DNA of 43,574 bases from Flavobacteriaceae bacterium (GTDB taxonomy: Bacteria; Bacteroidota; Bacteroidia; Flavobacteriales; Flavobacteriaceae), in contig JABDLA010000096.1 of NCBI GenBank assembly GCA_013001965.1, positions 1-43,574 of the forward strand. The letters are read 5' to 3'. Made by a program: the position numbers and the translations under genes. Positions 18,413-27,585 of this stretch are shown piece by piece. The notes under the pieces were generated by a model. That model was given only the letters and a program-made list of their open reading frames with translations, had not been told where the DNA came from and searched no databases. Each line of letters starts with the position of its first letter. The stretch's first letter is position 1.

Positions 18413-18975
18413 CCACTGAAACGATAATAAGTATTTGTTTAGGCATTGGGCTCGCCGCCTCGGTTGGGTTTCGTGTATTCTTACCGCTGTTTGCACTGAG
18501 TTTGGCTTCTTATTTTGGAATTTGGGAACTCAATGAAAGCTGGCAATGGATTGGAAGTATTGGTGCAGTGATCACCTTTGGAGTTGCCACAGTCGTTGAA
18601 GTGTTTGCTTACTTCATTCCATACCTCGATAATCTACTGGATTCAATAGCAGTTCCACTGGCGGCGATCGCTGGCACTGCAGTCATGGTCTCAACAGTCG
18701 CCGATCTGAGCCCTGAAATTACCTGGGCATTAGCCATCATCGCTGGAGGTGGAACAGCGGCTGCAATTTCGGGAGCTTCCGGAGCCACAAGGTTGACATC
18801 TACCGCAACAACGGCAGGGATTGCCAATCCGGTAGTGTCCACTGTTGAAACAGGAACATCGGTCGTCTTATCCATATTCTCTATATTTCTTCCAATTGTC
18901 GCGTTCATATTGGTTCTGGTGATCGCATTTATCATCTTTCGCCTGTATAAAAAGATTAAATCAAGGCCGACATAA
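18409..18975 (+). CDS. DUF4126 family membrane protein
   Basis: Multiple TM segments, GLAASVGFRVFLPL, GGGTAAAISGASGATR; ATGA overlap with helicase gene. Confidence 0.8.
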   Translation: MTTETIISICLGIGLAASVGFRVFLPLFALSLASYFGIWELNESWQWIGSIGAVITFGVATVVEVFAYFIPYLDNLLDSIAVPLAAIAGTAVMVSTVADLSPEITWALAIIAGGGTAAAISGASGATRLTSTATTAGIANPVVSTVETGTSVVLSIFSIFLPIVAFILVLVIAFIIFRLYKKIKSRPT

Positions 18976-19019
18976 ATTCGGTTAAAAACTGTATTTTTGA
19001 AGCAGAAAGATTTAGTTGA

Positions 19020-19748
19020 ATGAAAATAATTTCGATGATTCCCGCACGTTACAGTGCGTCTCGTTTTCCAGGAAAATTAATGCAGGATCTTGAAGGCAAA
19101 ACCGTCATTAGGCGAACTTATGAAGCGACTAAGGCTACAGCATTGTTCGATGAGGTTTATGTTGTGACCGACAGCGATATTATTTTCCAGGAAATTACCG
19201 CTCATGGAGGAAAAGCCATCATGAGTAAAAAGGAACATGAGTCTGGCAGCGATCGCATTGCCGAAGCCGTTGCCAATATGGATGTGGATATTGTAGTGAA
19301 TGTACAAGGTGATGAACCTTTTACTGAACGAACAAGTCTTGAGAAATTATTAGCGGTCTTTAAAGATGATGCTGAGGAGGAAATAGACCTTGCTTCCTTA
19401 ATGGTTGAAATTTCAGATCAGGCCGAGATCAATAACCCGAATACGGTCAAGGTTATTGTTAATGAATCTAACCTGGCATTGTATTTTTCCAGAAGCCCGA
19501 TTCCATTTCCAAGGAATGAAAACGCATCAACCCGATATTTTAAGCATAAAGGAGTTTACGCCTTTCGGAAGCAGGCACTGATGGATTTTTCTCGATTACC
19601 GATGCGAAGTTTAGAGGCTACGGAGAAGATTGAATGTCTTCGCTATCTGGAATACGGCCGTAAAATAAAAATGGTAGAAACCCATGTGGAAGGCGTTGAA
19701 ATCGATACGCCTGAAGACCTGGAACGCGCAAAAAAATTATGGAAATAG
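19020..19748 (+). CDS. kdsB: 3-deoxy-manno-octulosonate cytidylyltransferase
   Basis: [52 protein letters not shown] motifs. Confidence 0.96.
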   Translation: MKIISMIPARYSASRFPGKLMQDLEGKTVIRRTYEATKATALFDEVYVVTDSDIIFQEITAHGGKAIMSKKEHESGSDRIAEAVANMDVDIVVNVQGDEPFTERTSLEKLLAVFKDDAEEEIDLASLMVEISDQAEINNPNTVKVIVNESNLALYFSRSPIPFPRNENASTRYFKHKGVYAFRKQALMDFSRLPMRSLEATEKIECLRYLEYGRKIKMVETHVEGVEIDTPEDLERAKKLWK

Positions 19749-20458
19749 ATTTTGATAACATAAAGGTTGTAGGGTTCGATGCCGATGATACATTATGGGT
19801 CAATGAGACCTATTTCAGAAATGCCGAACTTGAATTTGCCAAGTTGTTAAGTCCCTATGAAACCGCCAATAAAATAGATCAGGAACTATTCAAGAAAGAA
19901 ATGGATAACCTTGATCTCTATGGCTTCGGAGTAAAATCCTTCATTTTATCGATGGTCGAATCGGCGCTTGAGATTTCGAATGGTTCTGTACCACAGGAAA
20001 CCATTCAGAGTATTCTAAATATAGGCAAGGACATGATCAACCAGCCGGTCGTCCTTTTAGAAGGCGTGGAAGAAGTGCTGCATACCTTATCACAAAGCTA
20101 TAGGCTGATTCTGGCCACCAAGGGTGACCTTTTGGATCAGGAACGCAAACTTGAGAAATCGGGATTGACAGATTATTTCCATCATATTGAAGTATTAAGC
20201 GACAAGAAAGAAGAAAATTATTCAAAGCTGTTGAATCACCTGGATATAAATCCGTCTGAATTCCTGATGATCGGCAATTCTTTGAAATCAGATATTTTAC
20301 CTTTGGTCAATATTAAGGCGAATGCCATACATGTCCCATTTCACACGACCTGGGCCCATGAGCAGGTTTCGGAGAAAGAAACCAATGGAAAACATTATAA
20401 GACAGTTAATAATCTAAGTGAAATTTTAAATTTTTTAAACTCAATTGAGAATCATTGA
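19739..20458 (+). CDS. HAD family hydrolase
   Basis: [27 protein letters not shown]; overlaps kdsB by 10 nt. Confidence 0.88.
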   Translation: MEIDFDNIKVVGFDADDTLWVNETYFRNAELEFAKLLSPYETANKIDQELFKKEMDNLDLYGFGVKSFILSMVESALEISNGSVPQETIQSILNIGKDMINQPVVLLEGVEEVLHTLSQSYRLILATKGDLLDQERKLEKSGLTDYFHHIEVLSDKKEENYSKLLNHLDINPSEFLMIGNSLKSDILPLVNIKANAIHVPFHTTWAHEQVSEKETNGKHYKTVNNLSEILNFLNSIENH

Positions 20459-21062
20459 TATTGAAAACTGGGAGAGGAAGCAACATTTTGAACATTTTAA
20501 TGCGTTCGAAGATCCATATTGGGCGGTAGTAATTCCGTTCGACCTGACAAAGGCCTATGAAAAATCAAAGCAGGAGGAACGTAGTTTTTTTTCAATCTAT
20601 CTTCATGCCTGTATGAAAGCCATAAATGAAGTTGAGAATTTTAAATATCGAATTATTGATGATAAAATTGTAATTTATGATGTAATTCATGCTTCGGCAA
20701 CCATATTAAGGGCAAATAATACATTTGCATGCTCTTATATTGAATATGATAATGAGCTCGAAGTTTTTGAAAGAAACCTGATGAAAGAAAAACAAAGAAT
20801 AGAAAATAGTAATGCGCTTTTTCCACCTAATGAAGGCATTGATTGCATTTACTGTTCGGCCATGCCCTGGTTTAATTTTACAGGGCACAAAGAACCCTTT
20901 TCAGGCGCGAAAATGTCGGTGCCAATGCTTGCGTTTAGTGCATTGGAACAAGTGGGAGGGAAGCGCATGATGAATGTATCCATTAGTGTAAATCATGCCT
21001 TGGTTGATGGATATCATATGGGTTTGTTTTCAAATAAATTCCAAAATTATTTAAACACCTAA
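20445..21062 (+). CDS. CatA-like (chloramphenicol acetyltransferase fold) acyltransferase, TTG start
   Basis: VSISVNHALVDGYHMGLF matches the CAT catalytic HxxxDG region; start codon is TTG at 20445; overlaps HAD gene by 14 nt. Confidence 0.85.
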   Translation: MRIIDIENWERKQHFEHFNAFEDPYWAVVIPFDLTKAYEKSKQEERSFFSIYLHACMKAINEVENFKYRIIDDKIVIYDVIHASATILRANNTFACSYIEYDNELEVFERNLMKEKQRIENSNALFPPNEGIDCIYCSAMPWFNFTGHKEPFSGAKMSVPMLAFSALEQVGGKRMMNVSISVNHALVDGYHMGLFSNKFQNYLNT

Positions 21063-21110
21063 TTTTAAAATCATAGTAGTTCAGTGTTAGTAAAAGAAGA
21101 AAAGAAATTA

Positions 21111-22193
21111 ATGACATATAAGAATTTTCCAATGGTGCCTCGTGTTGTATTCGGAAGAGGTAGTTTTAATCAATTGGATGAAATCCTTTCCCCGAAACGA
21201 CGAAACCCCCAGGCATCATTTATTTTTTTAGTGGATGATGTGTTTAAAGGAAAAGCCTGGCTGACATCCAGAATACCCTTGTCCTATGGCGACGAAATCC
21301 TCTATATATCGGCGAAAGAAGAGCCCAAAACCTCTCAGGTTGATGAAATAGTTGAACAAATTATTTTGTCTTCCAAAGAACGGCCATCAGGAATAATCGG
21401 CGTAGGTGGAGGTACAATACTGGATCTCGCCAAAGCTGTATCGATACTTCTCACCAATGAAGGAAGTGCCAGTGAGTATCAGGGTTGGGATTTGGTAAAA
21501 AATCCAGCCATATACCATGTTGGAATTCCAACGATATCAGGAACGGGAGCCGAAGTATCCAGAACCACAGTACTCACCGGACCCGATCGGAAATTAGGCA
21601 TCAATAGTGACTATACACCATTTGATCAGGTGATCCTTGATCCTGAATTGACCAAAGATGTCCCCCGACAACAATGGTTCTATACAGGAATGGATTGCTA
21701 TATACACTGTGTTGAATCTTTGAATGGTACTTATTTAAATGCTTTTAGCCAAAGTTATGGCGAAAAGGCCTTCGAACTTTGTAAGGAAATCTTTGTTTAC
21801 GATAAGCTTTCCGAGAAAGAAACACAAGATAAACTCATGATGGCATCCTGGCATGGTGGAATGAGCATTGCCTATTCACAGGTTGGCGTGGCCCATGCCA
21901 TGAGTTACGGTTTGTCCTATTTGTTAGGAACGAAGCACGGTATTGGCAATTGCATTGTTTTTGATCATTTGGAGGAATTTTATCCAAACGGTGTCGCCTT
22001 GTTTAAAGACATGAAAAAGAAGCACAGCATTGAACTTCCTCAAGGTATTTGTGAAAATTTGAATGACGATGAATTTGATATTATGATCAATGTGGCCTTG
22101 AGTTTAGTACCGCTTTGGGAAAATGCGATAGGCAAGGACTGGAAAAAAACCATTACTCCTGAAAAATTAAGAAGCCTTTACGAAAAAATGTAA
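21111..22193 (+). CDS. kdnB: Iron-containing alcohol dehydrogenase family, KdnB-like 3-deoxy-alpha-D-manno-octulosonate 8-oxidase
   Basis: GRGSFNQLDEIL, VGGGTILDLAKAVS, QGWDLVKNPAIYHVGIPTISGTGAE, TGMDCYIHCVESLNGT, MSIAYSQVGVAHAMSYGLSYLLG, HGIGNCIVFD. Track start 21084 is GTG; ATG at 21111 preferred. Confidence 0.8.
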   Translation: MTYKNFPMVPRVVFGRGSFNQLDEILSPKRRNPQASFIFLVDDVFKGKAWLTSRIPLSYGDEILYISAKEEPKTSQVDEIVEQIILSSKERPSGIIGVGGGTILDLAKAVSILLTNEGSASEYQGWDLVKNPAIYHVGIPTISGTGAEVSRTTVLTGPDRKLGINSDYTPFDQVILDPELTKDVPRQQWFYTGMDCYIHCVESLNGTYLNAFSQSYGEKAFELCKEIFVYDKLSEKETQDKLMMASWHGGMSIAYSQVGVAHAMSYGLSYLLGTKHGIGNCIVFDHLEEFYPNGVALFKDMKKKHSIELPQGICENLNDDEFDIMINVALSLVPLWENAIGKDWKKTITPEKLRSLYEKM

Positions 22194-22195
22194 TA

Positions 22196-22738
22196 ATGCG
22201 CTGGCTTTCCAAATTCATTTATTATAAAATTCTAGGCTGGAAGGTTACCGGGTTCACCGATTTCGAATCCGTTAAAAAGGCTGTTATTATTGCAGTTCCG
22301 CATACGAGCTGGCATGATTTCTACATAGGCATTTTATTACGCTCGGTGATTGGCATCAAATCAAATTTCGTTGGAAAGAAGTCCTTGTTTAAATTTCCCT
22401 ATGGCTGGATTTTCCGAGCGCTTGGTGGTGCACCCGTGGAACGCAAATCGAATGAAAATCAAGTGCAGGCCATTGCACGATTGTTTGCAGAAAAGGACGA
22501 ATTCAGAATGGGCATGGCGCCAGAAGGAACCCGCAAGAAAGTGGAGGAGTGGCGTACCGGCTTTTATTATATCGCTAAGGAAGCCAAGGTCCCAATTGTA
22601 ATGTTCACACTCGATTTTGAGCATAAGGAAAACCGATTTTCAGAACCCTTTTATCCTACTGACGATAAAGCGGCCGATTTTAAATTCATGAAGGATTTCT
22701 TTAAAGGCGTGAAAGGTAAAGTACCCGAATATTCATGA
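22196..22738 (+). CDS. PlsC-like 1-acyl-glycerol-3-phosphate acyltransferase family protein
   Basis: HX4D motif (PHTSWHDF), APEGTRKK motif. Confidence 0.85.
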   Translation: MRWLSKFIYYKILGWKVTGFTDFESVKKAVIIAVPHTSWHDFYIGILLRSVIGIKSNFVGKKSLFKFPYGWIFRALGGAPVERKSNENQVQAIARLFAEKDEFRMGMAPEGTRKKVEEWRTGFYYIAKEAKVPIVMFTLDFEHKENRFSEPFYPTDDKAADFKFMKDFFKGVKGKVPEYS

Positions 22739-22739
22739 G

Positions 22740-23345
22740 TTATTCATGAGACCAGGAATTTTCATCACTTTTATCGCTGGGCGACAGACCTAAGACTTCA
22801 CCATTGGTAGTTACACCCAATCCCAGCACGGTTCTATTGGCATAATTAAAATAGGACACCACTTGATTTACCTCCAGAATCTCGCCATCATCGATATGCA
22901 ATGCTTTTAATTTAGTGATATCATCCTCCGTCATTGATCCTATGGCTAAGGTCAGTTTCTTAGCATAATTGACCAGGGCGACTTCCTTTTCGCTTAATAG
23001 TTCCTTTAAACTGTCATTCAGAAGATGTTTTTTCAACTCATATGCTTTTTCATCATCATTTAAAAAACGGCGCAGCCCGGCAAAATGATGGTCAAAGCAG
23101 TAGTCACATTTATTTAACAGACTTGTATAGGTGCCTAATAATTCCAAAAACCAATTTGGAAATGTATTATTTGAATGATGCAAGGTGTTTTTATACAAAC
23201 TCATATGACCTACAAGCGTATGTGGTCTTAAACTATGAATGCCAAGAACGTTATCAATTTGATCATTCGGGCCTTTAATCTTGTCATAAATAGATTTAAG
23301 TTTGCCAGTAGCTTCATTTAAGGGAATAACTTTTATCCAACTCAT
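22740..23345 (-). CDS. Peroxidase-related enzyme, carboxymuconolactone decarboxylase/AhpD-like
   Basis: NKCDYCFDHH (CxxC...H) motif in an alpha-helical AhpD-like context. Confidence 0.8.
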   Translation of the reverse strand: MSWIKVIPLNEATGKLKSIYDKIKGPNDQIDNVLGIHSLRPHTLVGHMSLYKNTLHHSNNTFPNWFLELLGTYTSLLNKCDYCFDHHFAGLRRFLNDDEKAYELKKHLLNDSLKELLSEKEVALVNYAKKLTLAIGSMTEDDITKLKALHIDDGEILEVNQVVSYFNYANRTVLGLGVTTNGEVLGLSPSDKSDENSWSHE

Positions 23346-23758
23346 GATGTTCTGTCTTTTGATCGATAAACAAATTTTAAACCGCTCCAGTCCTCATCAA
23401 TGGCCGCAACCTTAACATCAACCAAACCGTTGTCAAGAAAATAATTGCGTATCATGTCTCTTTTTATGGTGGTTTTGATAGCAGAGCCTCCTTTTGGCCA
23501 GCTTACCCAGAGCATACCGTTTTTAACCAGAGCAGATTTATAATGCCTGACCACATTTTCAAGATCCTGCTCGTCAGTACAAAAAACATGGATAAAATCG
23601 GCCGATTCATTTTTCTCAATGGATGCCTGCTGAAGTTCGATCTCCAATGTGTTGAACCATTTCATATAATTTGATGGTGCATTATAGAGTACATAGCGAA
23701 AATCGGGTTTGAGCCCAAGTTTCCGCGCTAAGGGTGTTCCCGAATATCCGGATGTCAT
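23342..23758 (-). CDS. DUF3052 family protein
   Basis: MTSGYSGTPLARKLGLKPD and GMLWVSWPKGGS pattern; 4-nt overlap with downstream gene. Confidence 0.8.
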   Translation of the reverse strand: MTSGYSGTPLARKLGLKPDFRYVLYNAPSNYMKWFNTLEIELQQASIEKNESADFIHVFCTDEQDLENVVRHYKSALVKNGMLWVSWPKGGSAIKTTIKRDMIRNYFLDNGLVDVKVAAIDEDWSGLKFVYRSKDRTS

Positions 23759-23820
23759 AATATATAAATGGCTTTAAAACTGACCTAAATTAATCATAAA
23801 ATTAAGATGGTATATTATTT

Positions 23821-23836
23821 TGGCACGGGATTTGCA
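23821..23836 (+). promoter_or_regulatory. Sigma-54 (RpoN) promoter, -24/-12
   Basis: TTGGCACGGGATTTGCA: TGGCAC-N5-TTGCA, with GG-N10-GC spacing exact. Confidence 0.75.
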
Positions 23837-23867
23837 ATTTTTTTTGTGGGTTTAATTAATACAGTAA

Positions 23868-23960
23868 ATGAAACATAAATTAAACATGATTCATGTCACT
23901 AAAAAGAAACATTTACAATTATTAAATAACCATATAAATAACCGCTTCATTCCCCAATGA
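23868..23960 (+). CDS. Candidate 30-aa microprotein in the sigma-54 transcript
   Basis: MKHKLNMIHVTKKKHLQLLNNHINNRFIPQ, ATG to TGA; final codons and stop lie inside the terminator hairpin. Below ORF-track size limit. Confidence 0.35.
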   Translation: MKHKLNMIHVTKKKHLQLLNNHINNRFIPQ

Positions 23961-23973
23961 GGCGGTTTTCTAT
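23940..23973 (+). terminator. Intrinsic terminator
   Basis: AACCGCTTCATT-CCCC-AATGAGGCGGTT (one T/G wobble) followed by TTCTATTT. Confidence 0.8.
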
Positions 23974-24474
23974 TTAGAAGCGCTCTTTTTTGGTCGTTTT
24001 TTTCTTCTCTTTAGAATCTTCAGAACTCAACCCCGGAAATATTAATGTCGAACTGGAAAACGAGGTCCCAAAGGTGATATTTGAAGCGTATACCTGACTT
24101 ATGGCGTCGATCAGCTGTTCTTCACTCAACTCTTTAAGCGGATGAATGTATACCGTCCAGAGAATATCATTAGAAATGGCATATTTAACATCAAGAGCCG
24201 TATGAAAATTTGCGGTCAGACAGGCATTTTTGAGTTCTTCACTCAGCTGGAAGGTCTCCATTATTGGAGAAATAATGCGCATTCTGTTATTGCCCAAGTC
24301 TGTAAAGCACATCAGGCTAATATCCTTGACGTAAAATTGCCATCGTCCCGGCTCACCTTCAATTGAATCACTGACCTTTTCAAAAATCTCAGCCAATTTT
24401 TCATTAGACATGTTTTGTGATGGGGCAATGCTAAAGCTCAGGCACAACACTAATAAAAGCACAGTTGTTTTCAT
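23974..24474 (-). CDS. Secreted protein of unknown function
   Basis: Signal peptide (MKTTVLLLVLCLSFSIAPSQ); lysine-rich C-terminus. Confidence 0.7.
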   Translation of the reverse strand: MKTTVLLLVLCLSFSIAPSQNMSNEKLAEIFEKVSDSIEGEPGRWQFYVKDISLMCFTDLGNNRMRIISPIMETFQLSEELKNACLTANFHTALDVKYAISNDILWTVYIHPLKELSEEQLIDAISQVYASNITFGTSFSSSTLIFPGLSSEDSKEKKKTTKKERF

Positions 24475-24563
24475 GACAATAAACGCGTTTAGGCTTTAGA
24501 CGTATTTACATTAGATAGCCTACAGAATTTGACCGGATTTAATTTTTTAAACCAAGAATAGTC

Positions 24564-26294
24564 CTAAAGCACCGAATCATCGATTTTGATGTCGGCATGT
24601 TTCCAGGCGCTGTCAAACTCCGCTTTAATTTTTTGTGCTTCATCAGTTTTTCCCTGAGCATTCAAGCTTTTGTATAAGCCCATTAACGACCAGCCATTTC
24701 GTCTAACGGCTTCAAGATCATCCTTAAAGACTTCCTCCGCTTTTTCAAATTGCTTTGCCTTTAATAATACCGAACCTAAGGTTTGTCTGGCCGGAATATG
24801 CCAGGGTGCAGGCTCGCTGTAAATGAGTTGGTCTTCATATTCTACTGCTTTTTCTAAATGAGTTATGGCAGTATCGAGTTCGCCACGAAAAGCGGCCACC
24901 TCTCCGGCTAGAACCTCATAAGCCACTTTGGCAATTGCAGAAGTTGGATTTGTATAGTTGGCAATTATATCTTCTAGTACCGGGTCAGCATTCATAGCCG
25001 AAACGGCCTCCAACTCTTCAAGTGCTTCTTTTAAATTATCTTTTCTGAGAAAAGCAATACCCCGGGCATAATGCCATATCAAACTGAAGTGTTTATAGTC
25101 TTCCCCAGGATGCGGGATGGTTAGAATATCGTTCCATTTCCCAAAACGTGTGTAGGCTAATAAAGGCGTGGATGCAAAATCTTGTAGAAATGGCATTTCA
25201 TTTAATTCGGAGATCGGTACTTTTTCAGCAGTTTTTTTTGCAGCCTCTATAGCTTTTTCACTGGCACCTAATATACTGGCTGCCGACCATAAGAAATGAA
25301 TATTATGTGGATAATAGCCCAAGGGATACATGCCTTGTGAGTAGCATTGTGAAATATAATCCTCATCGGCCAGTATGGCCTTTTCATTGGCTTCTACGGC
25401 ATCCTTATAACGGCCTACACGAATGAATATATGAGATGGCATATGTACTAAATGGCCTGCTGCCGGAACAAGTCCGCCAAGTTTTTCTGCACTTGGTATT
25501 GCGAGTTCAGGTTTAGGTAATTCGACCATATGAATATAATAATGGTGTGCTCCCGGGTGATCTGGATTCAAAGCCATTGCTTTTTCCAGAGCGGCTTTGG
25601 CATCGAGGGTATTCTTGGCCGGATTTCCATTATTGTCCCAGTAATTCCATGGCATCGTATTCATCACTGCCGCCGCAAATAAGGTTTGAACATCAGCATC
25701 GTCAGGAAAATTATTCACCACGGTCCGCATGGCCTTCATGTATGCCAAATTGAGTGATTCGAGATCGGCATTGAGATCACTACTATACCTTGATTCTAAT
25801 GCTCTGATCAACGCCTGTTCTTTTGGTGACCCATTAGACATTTGTTTTAGAGCCTTTTGCAATGCATCATAAGCACTTTTTTTGCGTTCATCGTCAGGAA
25901 AAGCATCATTAATATTTGGCCCTAAAGCATAGGCCTGAGCCCAATAGGTCATTGGTGACTTTGGGTCCAGACGGGAGGCTTCCATAAAGGATCGATGTGC
26001 TTCTGCATGATTAAAAGCATAAGTCAAGCTTAACCCTTGATTAAAGAATCGTTGAGCCATTTTACTGGAGGTACTGATGCTGAAATTATGCTTTCCCAGA
26101 TTTTCAAATAGCGGTGAGATTTGTTTGGTGGTATCAACATCTTCCAACATATATTTTGCTGGGGTACATTTAATAAAATTGTATCCCAGTTTTGAGCTCG
26201 GATCTTCTTCTTTTGTTCTTAAACTAAAGACGACAAAAATGAGCAGTGGGATAATGAGTGCTGAGAGAAATGCAATATTGGTTTTTGATTTCAT
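24564..26294 (-). CDS. TPR-repeat protein with His-rich motifs, N-terminal membrane anchor/signal
   Basis: Multiple TPR-like helices; HPGAHHYYIHMVE and HLVHMPSHIFIRVGRY. Confidence 0.82.
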   Translation of the reverse strand: MKSKTNIAFLSALIIPLLIFVVFSLRTKEEDPSSKLGYNFIKCTPAKYMLEDVDTTKQISPLFENLGKHNFSISTSSKMAQRFFNQGLSLTYAFNHAEAHRSFMEASRLDPKSPMTYWAQAYALGPNINDAFPDDERKKSAYDALQKALKQMSNGSPKEQALIRALESRYSSDLNADLESLNLAYMKAMRTVVNNFPDDADVQTLFAAAVMNTMPWNYWDNNGNPAKNTLDAKAALEKAMALNPDHPGAHHYYIHMVELPKPELAIPSAEKLGGLVPAAGHLVHMPSHIFIRVGRYKDAVEANEKAILADEDYISQCYSQGMYPLGYYPHNIHFLWSAASILGASEKAIEAAKKTAEKVPISELNEMPFLQDFASTPLLAYTRFGKWNDILTIPHPGEDYKHFSLIWHYARGIAFLRKDNLKEALEELEAVSAMNADPVLEDIIANYTNPTSAIAKVAYEVLAGEVAAFRGELDTAITHLEKAVEYEDQLIYSEPAPWHIPARQTLGSVLLKAKQFEKAEEVFKDDLEAVRRNGWSLMGLYKSLNAQGKTDEAQKIKAEFDSAWKHADIKIDDSVL

Positions 26295-26467
26295 AATATC
26301 AAAAGGTTTTTAATGGTTTAATACCATCATAAGGTTATCTTCAAATAGAAAAGGCAATTAGCAATTGCAAAGGGAGAACGAGATTGCAGCTATTGTATTC
26401 GTTTAATTCAAAAAAAACGAGAACTAAAGATACTAAATATTTGAGAAAAAATTAAGTATTGAGGCGT

Positions 26468-27193
26468 TTATTCCTGCTCAGTTAACTCTTCCATAGTATG
26501 GTAGACATTCTGAACATCATCATCTTCTTCTATCTTCTCAAGTAACTTTTCTACATCGGCCATTGCTTCGGCTGAAAGCTTTTTTGTAATCTGTGGAATA
26601 CGCTCGAATCCCGAAGACAAGATCTCAATGTTGCGCCTTTCCAACTCAGCTTGAATGGCTCCAAAACTTTCAAAAGGTGCGTATATCAAAATACCATCAT
26701 CATCGACAAATACCTCTTCAGCACCGAAATCAATAAATTCGAGTTCGATCTCTTCGGCATCGATGCCTTCACTTGGAATCCGGAAATTACAGCTGTGGTC
26801 AAACATAAAAACCACACTTCCCGAAGTTCCTAAACTGCCGTTACATTTGTTGAAATAGCTTCTGATATTTGCAACGGTTCGCGTATTGTTGTCGGTTGCA
26901 GTTTCTACTAATACGGCTATTCCATGCGGTGCATAGCCTTCAAATAAAACCTCCTTAAAATCACCCTGACTTTTATCGCTCGCACGTTTAATGGCGCGTT
27001 CAATATTGTCTTTTGGCATATTAACCGACTTCGCATTTTGAATTACAGCACGCAATCTTGAGTTGGTATCGGGATCGGGACCGCCTTCTTTAACCGCGAT
27101 AACAATATCTTTTCCAATACGCGTAAAGGCCTTACTCATTGCAGACCAACGCTTCATTTTCCGTGCTTTACGGAACTCAAAAGCTCTTCCCAT
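26468..27193 (-). CDS. yebC: YebC/PmpR family protein
   Basis: MGRAFEFRKARKMKRWSAMSKAFTRIGKDI, GGPDPDTNSRLR, NMPKDNIERAIKRA. Confidence 0.95.
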   Translation of the reverse strand: MGRAFEFRKARKMKRWSAMSKAFTRIGKDIVIAVKEGGPDPDTNSRLRAVIQNAKSVNMPKDNIERAIKRASDKSQGDFKEVLFEGYAPHGIAVLVETATDNNTRTVANIRSYFNKCNGSLGTSGSVVFMFDHSCNFRIPSEGIDAEEIELEFIDFGAEEVFVDDDGILIYAPFESFGAIQAELERRNIEILSSGFERIPQITKKLSAEAMADVEKLLEKIEEDDDVQNVYHTMEELTEQE

Positions 27194-27247
27194 ATATACT
27201 GATTATTAGATCAGACCAAAATTAAAAATGAATGCCATAAAAACAAA

Positions 27248-27538
27248 TTATTCTATAGGTTCAACTATAGCTTCTATGGCTTCGGCCAACTTAAAGTCTT
27301 TTTCAGTAACACCACCGGCTTCATGGGTGGACAGGGAAATGGTAAGTACATTGTAGACATTGGTCCAGTTGGGGTGATGGTTTAACCCTTCACATTCAAA
27401 GGCGATTCGGCTCATCGCGCTAAAGCAGTCTCTAAAATTTTCAAATTCGAATTCGGCATGAATGGCATCTTCAAAATAATCCCAATCCGGGAAATGAATT
27501 AATTTTCTTTCAATATCGTCTTCTGACAGTTTATTCAT
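27248..27538 (-). CDS. 4a-hydroxytetrahydrobiopterin dehydratase (pterin-4a-carbinolamine dehydratase)
   Basis: LNHHPNWTNVYNVLTISLSTHEAGGVTEKDFKLA. Confidence 0.92.
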   Translation of the reverse strand: MNKLSEDDIERKLIHFPDWDYFEDAIHAEFEFENFRDCFSAMSRIAFECEGLNHHPNWTNVYNVLTISLSTHEAGGVTEKDFKLAEAIEAIVEPIE

Positions 27539-27585
27539 GATATTTAATTTGTATTAAAAATAAGCAATTTATCTAAGTATTTTGT

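Larger units (their letters stand above)
23847..23973 (+). ncRNA. Candidate small transcript from the sigma-54 promoter to an intrinsic terminator
   Basis: Inferred TSS about 11-12 nt after the -12 GC; ends at hairpin 23940..23967; no plus-strand gene follows. Confidence 0.5.
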
